From DATCJA01 sp963814955 (GTDB lineage: Bacteria; Acidobacteriota; Vicinamibacteria; Vicinamibacterales; UBA2999), in contig CAWFEX010000006.1 of assembly GCA_963814955.1 (NCBI GenBank), positions 682,001 through 746,000 of the forward strand: 64,000 nt of DNA, given 5' to 3'. The notes under the pieces were generated by a model. That model had not been told where the DNA came from. It ran no database searches and saw nothing but the letters and a program-made list of their open reading frames with translations. Positions 57,847 to 64,000 of the stretch are shown piece by piece (positions within the stretch are counted from its first letter, which is position 1; each line of letters begins with the position of its first letter). A program made the translations under genes and the position numbers.

Positions 57847-59688
57847 TCAGAGAGCCTTGCCGAGATACGCGCCGAGGACGGCGACAGCTGCCGGGGTGAT
57901 GCCGGGGATTCGTGAGGCCTGACCAAGGGTTTCTGGCTGGACCTGCGAAAGCCGTTGTACGACTTCCCGAGACAGGCCCGGCACGCCGGCGTAGACGAAT
58001 CCCTCGGGAATCCTGCGCCTTTCCTGTTTGCGCATACGGTCGGCTCGAGCGGCTTCTTGCTTGAGATAACCAGCGTACTTGACGTCGTTTTCAATGCTCG
58101 CGACGTCGAGCTCACAGGTAGATGCGTCGAGGGCAAGGGACACAGTGCCTTCCTCGAGAAGCGCCTGCAGGCGCACGCCGGGCCGTTTCAACAGGACGTT
58201 CGCAGCAACGCGGTCCCCTTCCGGAGTCCGCAGCCTCGTACTCTCAAGCGCGGCGACGTTCCGTCTGTGCCGGTCGCGCCTGGCCTCAAACCTTGCCCAC
58301 TCCTCATCGTCGACGAGGCCGAGCCTCCGGCCAATCGGGGTGAGTCGCAGATCCGCGTTGTCAATCCTCAGCAGCAGGCGATGCTCGGCTCGGGATGTGA
58401 ACATGCGATAAGGCTCGAGGCATCCTCGCGTGATCAGATCGTCGACGAGGATGCCGATGTAAGCCTCATCACGCCGCAGCGTGAACGCCGTCTCGCGGCG
58501 AACCATGCGGGCGGCATTAAGTCCCGCGACGAGACCTTGCGCGGCCGCCTCCTCGTACCCCGACGTTCCGTTGATTTGGCCAGCGAAGAACAGACCGCCT
58601 ACACGTTTGGTTTCGAGCGTCGACCGCAGTTCGGTCGGTTGAACAAAATCGTATTCAACCGCATATCCGGCTCGAAGGATTGATGCCTCTCCAAGCCCCG
58701 GAAGTACATGGATGATTTGCTCTTGCACGTCGCGAGGCAACGACATCGACAGACCGTTCACGTAGATCTCGTCGACGTCCAGGCCTTCGGGTTCCAGGTA
58801 GAGCTGATGCCGCTCCCGATCGGGAAAGCGCATGATCTTGTCTTCGAGGGAGGGACAGTACCGCGGGCCGATGCCCTGAATCTGACCGTTGAATAGCGGA
58901 CTGCGGTCGATGTTTTCTCGAACGAGTTGACGGACACTGTCGTTCGTGTAGAGCAGCCAGCAGCGGACTTGGTTGATCGGGCGCGAAGCCGTCGAAAAAG
59001 AAAACGGCACCGGCCGGTCGTCGCCGCGCTCCTCGACGAAAATTCCGGCCTCGACCGCCGCGTCGAAGTCGATGCTGTTTCGATGCAGCCGTGGCGGTGT
59101 TCCCGTCTTGAGGCGACCTACTTCGAATCCAAACGAAGTAATCGAATCCGCCAGTCTGCACGAAGGGGGCTCTCCGTGCCGGCCGGCGGGGCGCTGTTCG
59201 GGGCCGACGTGGATCAGTCCGTTAAGGAACGTTCCGGTCGTGATCACGAGCGCACCACATTCGTATCGATCGCCATCCTCCATGACGAGGCCACTCATAC
59301 GGCCGTGGGATGCCTCAATGTGGCCGGCTTTGCCGAACAGCCATGTGATGTTCGGCTCGCCCTCGAGCGCCGCGGTCACCCATGCCCCATAGCGCCGTTT
59401 GTCGGCCTGTGCCCGAGGCGACCAGACTGCAGGACCACGGCTTCGGTTCAGAAGCTTGAACTGGATGCCGGTGGCATCAATCGCACGCGCCATCAACCCA
59501 CCCAGCGCGTCGATCTCGCGAACGAGATGGCCTTTGGCGGTGCCGCCGACCGCCGGATTGCACGGCATGTGCGCGACGGTTTCGCGTGACAGCGTGCAGA
59601 GCCCGACGCTGCAGCCCAGCCGCGCGGCAGCAAAGGCGGCCTCAACGCCCGCATGCCCGGCGCCGATCACGATCACGTCGAAGCGCAT
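57847..59688 (-). CDS. mnmG: tRNA uridine-5-carboxymethylaminomethyl synthesis enzyme MnmG (GidA)
   Basis: FAD-dependent 613-residue enzyme that, with MnmE, installs the cmnm5 group at U34 of certain tRNAs. The dinucleotide motif is VIGAGHAGVEAAFAAA; conserved MPCNPAVGGTAKGHLVREIDALGG holds a catalytic Cys (split here as MPCNPAVGG and GHLVREID). TSRAEHRLLLRIDNAD and the C-terminal IPGITPAAVAVLGAYL are present. Full length and intact. ATG 59688 lies four bases after the mnmE stop. Confidence 0.95.
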   Translation of the reverse strand: MRFDVIVIGAGHAGVEAAFAAARLGCSVGLCTLSRETVAHMPCNPAVGGTAKGHLVREIDALGGLMARAIDATGIQFKLLNRSRGPAVWSPRAQADKRRYGAWVTAALEGEPNITWLFGKAGHIEASHGRMSGLVMEDGDRYECGALVITTGTFLNGLIHVGPEQRPAGRHGEPPSCRLADSITSFGFEVGRLKTGTPPRLHRNSIDFDAAVEAGIFVEERGDDRPVPFSFSTASRPINQVRCWLLYTNDSVRQLVRENIDRSPLFNGQIQGIGPRYCPSLEDKIMRFPDRERHQLYLEPEGLDVDEIYVNGLSMSLPRDVQEQIIHVLPGLGEASILRAGYAVEYDFVQPTELRSTLETKRVGGLFFAGQINGTSGYEEAAAQGLVAGLNAARMVRRETAFTLRRDEAYIGILVDDLITRGCLEPYRMFTSRAEHRLLLRIDNADLRLTPIGRRLGLVDDEEWARFEARRDRHRRNVAALESTRLRTPEGDRVAANVLLKRPGVRLQALLEEGTVSLALDASTCELDVASIENDVKYAGYLKQEAARADRMRKQERRRIPEGFVYAGVPGLSREVVQRLSQVQPETLGQASRIPGITPAAVAVLGAYLGKAL

Positions 59689-59692
59689 GTCT

Positions 59693-61048
59693 CTACTTGC
59701 CTACGCAGAATCTTTGGAAGATATGCTGCAGGACGTCGTCCGGCGTTCGCGTTCCCACGATCTCATCAAAGCGGGCGCGTGCCGCCTGCAGATCAGCGAG
59801 AACGAACTCTTCCGGTATCTCGCCCTGCGAGACAGCCTGCTCCGCCCGTGTCAGATCCTCGCGCGCCTGCTCGAGCAGCGCTGCATGACGCGCGTTGGAA
59901 ATTGCCGACGTGTCTCGCAGCGATTCACCACCCGTCAACTCGTCCACGATGGCGCGCCGCAAATCGTCCAGGCCCGCAGCGGTCTTCGCGGACATGTGAA
60001 CCGCCCGGACGCCGTCGGCGCTCATGTCCCATTGCGCGGGAAGGTCCGACTTGTTCGCAGCCACGACGCGCCGGCGGTTCGCGGTATCGACGAGCAATTG
60101 CTGATCTTCCGGCGTCGCCGGTTCACTGCAATCGAGCGCGATCACAAGCAGGTCAGCGATATTGCGAGCCTGGATCGCGCGTGCCACACCTTCGCGCTCC
60201 ACGGTGTCGCAGGTGTCTCGCCAACCCGCTGTATCCACGAGCGTGATCGCCAGGCCCTCGAGATCGACCTGCTCGGAAACCAGGTCGCGAGTCGTACCGG
60301 CAATCTCGGTGACGATCGCGCGATCGGCGCCCACCAGCGCATTGAAGATGCTCGACTTGCCCACATTCGGACGACCAGTCACGACAACCACCGCGCCTTC
60401 GCGGATCAGGCGGCCGCGGCGCGCGCCGGCGAGCAGGCGTTCCAGCTGATCGACGACGCTGCCGACACGCCGGGCGATGTCCTCAGGCTCGATGAAGTGA
60501 TACCCCTCGTCTGGAAAATCGAGCGAGGCTTCGAGGCGCGCGATCACGTCGAAGAGTTGTGCGTCGAGCTCCGCGATACGACCGGTCAACGTTCCCTCGA
60601 GCTGGTCGAATGCGACGCGCGCCTGAAGTGGTGTTGCAGCCGCGATCAAATCGGCGACAGCTTCCGCCTGGACCAGGTCGCGCTTGCCGTTGAGAAATGC
60701 GCGCAGCGTGAACTCGCCTGGCGCCGCGAGTCGGGCGCCTGCTGCGATCGCGCTCGCAACGATCGCGTGCAGCACGACCGGGCTGCCGTGAGCGCTGATT
60801 TCGATGACGTGCTCGCCGGTGTAAGAATGCGGCGCCGGAAAGTACGTAACGATGACTTCATCGATCACGCTCGATGCCATGAGCGAGCGGACGCGGGTAT
60901 GGGTTGCGTACCGCGCACGCAAAGACCGCTGCTCGAGGATGGCGCCTGCAATCTCGACTGATGAAGGGCCGCTCAACCGAACGATTCCGATGCCGCCCCG
61001 GCCGGGTGGCGTCGCGATGGCAACAATGGAATCGTCGGTGGCAAACAC
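59693..61048 (-). CDS. mnmE: tRNA modification GTPase MnmE (TrmE)
   Basis: A 451-residue GTPase: N-terminal folate-binding domain (IVAIATPPGRGGIGIVRLSG), helical domain, and inserted G domain with GRPNVGKSS (G1), TTRD (G2), VDTAGW (G3) and NKSD (G4). The C terminus FCVGK keeps the conserved Cys. It partners MnmG. ATG 61048 follows the KH-R3H gene after 17 bases. Confidence 0.95.
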   Translation of the reverse strand: MFATDDSIVAIATPPGRGGIGIVRLSGPSSVEIAGAILEQRSLRARYATHTRVRSLMASSVIDEVIVTYFPAPHSYTGEHVIEISAHGSPVVLHAIVASAIAAGARLAAPGEFTLRAFLNGKRDLVQAEAVADLIAAATPLQARVAFDQLEGTLTGRIAELDAQLFDVIARLEASLDFPDEGYHFIEPEDIARRVGSVVDQLERLLAGARRGRLIREGAVVVVTGRPNVGKSSIFNALVGADRAIVTEIAGTTRDLVSEQVDLEGLAITLVDTAGWRDTCDTVEREGVARAIQARNIADLLVIALDCSEPATPEDQQLLVDTANRRRVVAANKSDLPAQWDMSADGVRAVHMSAKTAAGLDDLRRAIVDELTGGESLRDTSAISNARHAALLEQAREDLTRAEQAVSQGEIPEEFVLADLQAARARFDEIVGTRTPDDVLQHIFQRFCVGK

Positions 61049-61065
61049 GACTCGGCCCGCGACTG

Positions 61066-61515
61066 TTACTTCTTCGTCGCGATAATGACCGTCTTCATGA
61101 AAGCATCGCCGATGCTTTCGGACGTTACGGTGGGATCTTCCGCGATCGCCAGGTGCACGATCCGCCGCTCGTAGGGATTCAACGGTCCCATTTCCTGCGG
61201 CGCGCTGCTCGAACGAGCCTTCTCAGCCATGAAGCGCGCCATCTGCCTGAGTTCCGCATCTTTGTCTCTGCGAAACCCATTGCAGTCGACGACGATGCGA
61301 TTGTCGTCGCCAAGCTGTTTTCTGAACGTGGTCGCAACAACGTGCTGCAGCGCCTGCAGCCCTTCGCCGCCACGCCGGACGAGCACGCCGCCATCCTCTC
61401 CATCAAGATTGATCCGCGTACCTTCGTCCGTCTCTTCGAGCCTGGCAGTAAGCTCCAAGCCCATCGCGTTCACCACCCGCTGCACGAAATCGGCGATTTG
61501 CGTTGTCAGTGACAT
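61066..61515 (-). CDS. khpB: KH and R3H domain RNA-binding protein (KhpB/Jag), short form
   Basis: A 149-residue cytosolic RNA-binding protein: KH domain (about residues 1-75: VVNAMGLELTARLEETDEG, DGGVLVRRGGEGLQALQHV) and R3H domain (about 85-149: ARFMAEKARSS, MGPLNPYERRIVHLAI). The N-terminal Jag domain of longer homologues is absent. It sits between yidC and mnmE as usual. ATG 61515. Confidence 0.9.
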   Translation of the reverse strand: MSLTTQIADFVQRVVNAMGLELTARLEETDEGTRINLDGEDGGVLVRRGGEGLQALQHVVATTFRKQLGDDNRIVVDCNGFRRDKDAELRQMARFMAEKARSSSAPQEMGPLNPYERRIVHLAIAEDPTVTSESIGDAFMKTVIIATKK

Positions 61516-61529
61516 AGCCCCTGCGCTGC

Positions 61530-63260
61530 CTACGATCGTTTCTCGGCGTCGGTTGTGCGGCCGGCGCCAACCGATTTCATCTTCCGTTCAGCTGGTGCTC
61601 GAGCTCCAAGGACCGGGGGCCCGATCAACCAGTTCGTGAAGTACTGCTGCCCTATCGCCCATACGTTGCTGACGAACCAATAGATAACCAGCCCGCTCGG
61701 TGCCTGCAGAAAGAATACGGTGAACAGCAGCGGCATGAGCAACATCACACGCTGCTGCGCCGGATCGGCCGTTGTGGGCGTGATCTTCGTCTGCCAGAAC
61801 ATCGTCACCGCCATCAGGATCGGGATGACGTAGTAGGGATCGGGTCGCGAAAGATCTCGAATCCACCAGCCGAATTCCGCGCCGCGAAGCTCAATGGATT
61901 GCGAGAGCATCGAATAGAACGCCAGGAGGACCGGAAACTGAAGCAGCATCGGAACACAACCGCTGGCCGGGTTCACTCCCTTCTCGCGATACAGATTCAT
62001 GACCTCGGTGTTCATCTTCTGTCGCGCCGGGTCCGTGACTTTCAATGCCGCGTAACGGTCCTGGATCGCCTTGAGCTGCGGCTGAAGCGCCTGCATCTTG
62101 CGCATGGAGACGACGCTCTTGTGGCGCAGCGGGAAGATGGCGATGTTGATCAAAACCGTGAGGAGGACAATCGACCACCCGTAGTTCCCCACGAACCCGT
62201 GGATCCACTGAAGTGCCCCCAGAAGTGGAACCGCTAGAAAGCCGAACATGCCGAAATCGATCGCCCACACGAGCTCGCTGTCGATGGACCGCAGGAGGTC
62301 CAGCTGCTTTGGTCCATAGAAAAACCGTACGTCGCTCGGCGATTGCGCGAAGGAAAAGCTCTGGGCCAGCAGCTGGCGCTGCGCCTCGCCCGGACCCGGA
62401 AGCGTTACCGGCTGATACTCCAGGCGCCCCTGCTGCGGATTGATGGCGGCGGCGAGAAAGTAATGATCGTCGACGCCCGCGAACCGGAACTGCCCCTCGT
62501 GCGTCGGCTGCTCAGTGAGGTTGGCAATCGTCAGGCGCTCGATGTCGCCGCCCCGCTCATAAATCGCCCTCGGCGGCTGGATGTAATTGCCCGTGAAGAA
62601 GCTCCCGCCGCTGGAGAGCGCCCCCAGATCGCCCAGGCCGGGGCCCCATTGCACCGTAGGGTTCAACTCGCGATCACCAGTGGCCACAGACGCCGTAAAC
62701 CGAACGATGTAGTTTCCCGGATCGAATCGAAATTCCTTCCGCGCGTGCAGCCCCGACGCATCTTCGAATTCAAAGACGAGCGAGCCGCCGGTCGCCGGAT
62801 CGAACCGCCCGTTCGTGTCTCCGGTCACTCGATACAGCGCCGTGTTCAAACGCTGCGTCATTGTTTCGTCCTCCACGCGGAGGGCGAACGGCGTCGGTTG
62901 ATCGGGTGGCAGCGCGGACGGAACGAGGTCGACCGGCTCGCCCTGGTCGTCCCGGTATTCCTTCAGCTGCCAACGGACGATCCTGCCGCCTCGATTGGTG
63001 AACGTGGCCGTGACGGTTGGAGAGTCGACGATGATTTGGCGCTCCGCGGCGTCCCCTACAACGGCGGCCGGCGAAGGCTCCGACGGGGAAATGGCAGGCG
63101 CGGGAGCTGGTTCCTCGGGTGACGCCGCGGGTGCCGCTGGGGCTGCCGGCTTAGACGTGGCCTGAGGGGGCGGAGGCTGGGGTGGTGGAACAACCAGCGC
63201 CTGGTATGCGTACAGCACCAGGAACGACAGAAAGACTGCGACGAGAATGCGGCGTTCCAT
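61530..63260 (-). CDS. yidC: Membrane protein insertase YidC
   Basis: A 576-residue Gram-negative-type insertase: N-terminal helix (VAVFLSFLVLYAYQALVV), Pro/Ala-rich linker (about 25-65), periplasmic beta-supersandwich domain (about 70-340), then five conserved helices including IHGFVGNYGWSIVLLTVLI, the KMQALQPQLKAIQDRY cytoplasmic coil and WIRDLSRPDPYYVIPILMAV. ATG 63260 follows yidD after five bases. Confidence 0.95.
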   Translation of the reverse strand: MERRILVAVFLSFLVLYAYQALVVPPPQPPPPQATSKPAAPAAPAASPEEPAPAPAISPSEPSPAAVVGDAAERQIIVDSPTVTATFTNRGGRIVRWQLKEYRDDQGEPVDLVPSALPPDQPTPFALRVEDETMTQRLNTALYRVTGDTNGRFDPATGGSLVFEFEDASGLHARKEFRFDPGNYIVRFTASVATGDRELNPTVQWGPGLGDLGALSSGGSFFTGNYIQPPRAIYERGGDIERLTIANLTEQPTHEGQFRFAGVDDHYFLAAAINPQQGRLEYQPVTLPGPGEAQRQLLAQSFSFAQSPSDVRFFYGPKQLDLLRSIDSELVWAIDFGMFGFLAVPLLGALQWIHGFVGNYGWSIVLLTVLINIAIFPLRHKSVVSMRKMQALQPQLKAIQDRYAALKVTDPARQKMNTEVMNLYREKGVNPASGCVPMLLQFPVLLAFYSMLSQSIELRGAEFGWWIRDLSRPDPYYVIPILMAVTMFWQTKITPTTADPAQQRVMLLMPLLFTVFFLQAPSGLVIYWFVSNVWAIGQQYFTNWLIGPPVLGARAPAERKMKSVGAGRTTDAEKRS

Positions 63261-63265
63261 GCGCG

Positions 63266-63553
63266 TCAGGCGTGGGGCACGGGATCAACGCCGTGGCCGC
63301 CAAGGGGATGACACCTGAGCAGTCGACGAGCACCGAGGTAGAGACCCCGCACCGCCCCGTGCATCGTCACAGCCTCACTGGTGTAGTCCGCACATGACGG
63401 ATAGAACCGGCAGCATCCTGTAAATAACGGCGAAATAAGGTACTTATACGCTCGTATGGCTGCGAGTACCGCTACGGCCGCGGCGCTGAGAGTGCGGGAC
63501 GGACAAGGCCTGCCGGCTGCCTCGTTCGAGGGTGGCGTGGTAGTCGCTTTCAA
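63266..63553 (-). CDS. yidD: Membrane protein insertion efficiency factor YidD (start uncertain)
   Basis: The conserved core AIRAYKYLISPLFTGCCRFYPSCADYTSEA and GLYLGARRLLRCHPLGGHGVDPVP (split here) is unmistakable YidD. The usual short N terminus has no ATG or GTG in frame; the nearest candidate is TTG 63553, which gives 95 residues and overlaps rnpA by about 110 bases. An unusual start codon closer to the core, or a lost base, is possible. Confidence 0.82.
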   Translation of the reverse strand: MKATTTPPSNEAAGRPCPSRTLSAAAVAVLAAIRAYKYLISPLFTGCCRFYPSCADYTSEAVTMHGAVRGLYLGARRLLRCHPLGGHGVDPVPHA

Positions 63554-63848
63554 GGGTGGCAAAGGAAGCATCGAGCATTTCCCGGCGGGGCACGACCACA
63601 ATGTCGAGCCCCACGGCAATCTTCTTACGCCGAAACACCTCACGGCTCAGGCGTTTCGCGCGGTTACGCTGGACCGCCGACCCGATCTTCCGTGTGGCGG
63701 CGACGCCGAGCCGAGGCGCGGTGCCACCATTGGGCAATACGAACAGGGTCATCAACCGGCCGTGCACCCGGGCCCCCTCCTTGTAGACGCGCTCAAAATC
63801 CGGGCGGCGACGAATACGTTGGGCGGCGGGCAGCACCTGGCCGCTCAT
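63444..63848 (-). CDS. rnpA: Ribonuclease P protein component
   Basis: A 134-residue basic protein that helps RNase P RNA process tRNA 5' ends. The RNR signature IGSAVQRNRAKRLSREVFRR and the N-terminal IRRRPDFERVYKEG are present. The last about 25 residues beyond DYHATLERG extend into the yidD gene. ATG 63848 lies 21 bases after the rpmH stop. Confidence 0.92.
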   Translation of the reverse strand: MSGQVLPAAQRIRRRPDFERVYKEGARVHGRLMTLFVLPNGGTAPRLGVAATRKIGSAVQRNRAKRLSREVFRRKKIAVGLDIVVVPRREMLDASFATLESDYHATLERGSRQALSVPHSQRRGRSGTRSHTSV

Positions 63849-63869
63849 GCCGGTCGCTGGATGGCGGCG

Positions 63870-64000
63870 CTAACCCTCGTCAGCGACGGTCAGCCGCCTC
63901 CGGCCCTTCGCCCGGCGACGCTTGAGGACAATCCGACCGTTCTTGGTCGACATCCGAACCCTGAAACCGTGCGTTTTCTTACGTCTACGGTTGTTGGGCT
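63870..64000 (-). CDS. rpmH: 50S ribosomal protein L34 (partial, first residues outside window)
   Basis: The reverse strand reads PNNRRRKKTHGFRVRMS, then TKNGRIVLKRRRAKGRRRL, ending VADEG at TAG 63872-63870: a complete L34 except for its first about five residues. L34 normally neighbours dnaA and oriC, which places the origin just right of the window. Confidence 0.96.
   Translation of the reverse strand, partial: PNNRRRKKTHGFRVRMSTKNGRIVLKRRRAKGRRRLTVADEG

Noticed and set aside
59399..60961. A 520-codon forward frame through mnmG and mnmE
   Set aside because: It is antisense to two complete, conserved genes and encodes an unrecognisable Arg/His-rich protein, as expected for the complement of high G+C codons.

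Overview
The window looks like a piece of chromosome from an Acidobacteriota bacterium, plausibly Vicinamibacteria-like. This is inferred from the VWFA-related secreted protein of the type expanded in acidobacteria, the large carboxypeptidase-regulatory-domain TonB-dependent receptor, the high G+C coding pattern and the gene content. No rRNA or tRNA is visible to place it more firmly. The right end is the classic origin-proximal block rpmH-rnpA-yidD-yidC-khpB-mnmE-mnmG-rsmG-parA-parB with two parS sites, so oriC/dnaA probably lies just beyond base 64000. From rpmH to dusB (64000 down to 40814) all genes but one point left, co-directional with a fork leaving such an origin.

Layout. 1-9.1 kb: a partial aminotransferase, a beta-CASP metallo-hydrolase, a DPP-IV-type peptidase, a MetF-like protein, a DUF2231-Rieske fusion, an SDR, an OmpA-type lipoprotein and a VWA protein. 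9.3-10.4 kb: a degenerate IS1595-type element. 10.6-19.9 kb: metabolism and membrane genes (AlaA-like, AI-2E-type exporter, GT-C-like protein, Kbl-like, M1 aminopeptidase). 20-30.6 kb: a NuoG-like protein, CcdA, a TonB-dependent receptor divergent from an OprP-like porin, and envelope proteins. 30.8-40.8 kb: a signalling-rich stretch (GAF-SpoIIE phosphatase, FabZ-like protein, diguanylate cyclase, hybrid histidine kinase, FliA-like sigma factor, a small HTH plus stand-alone phosphoacceptor-like protein, and an NtrC-type activator). 40.8-49.8 kb: dusB, a NusG-paralogue (UpxY-type), a SurA-like chaperone, mfd, an RfaE2-like enzyme and a Wzm/Wzt polysaccharide exporter. 49.8-54.7 kb: the F1 half of ATP synthase (atpHAGDC) without F0 genes. 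54.8-64 kb: the chromosome partition and origin-proximal block.

Three signals stand out. First, conserved and probably essential genes (nuoG, dusB, atpD, atpA, parA, parB) are broken by single extra bases, clustered at 50.99-56.05 kb. This points more to uncorrected long-read errors than to real pseudogenes. Second, a family of perfect palindromes with a CCT-NN-AGG core and co-varying arms is scattered between genes, and two copies lie inside the 3' coding part of mfd. Third, several proteins depart from their families at key positions: a FabZ homologue with Gln in place of the catalytic His, an IS1595 transposase lacking a catalytic Asp and an internal segment, a stand-alone histidine-kinase phosphoacceptor-like protein, and a sigma factor with a long antisense-overlapping tail.

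I found no CRISPR array, phage, defence island or secondary-metabolite cluster. The strongest candidates for something undescribed are the palindrome family with its mfd insertion and the small HTH plus phosphoacceptor-like pair at 37.9-38.3 kb.
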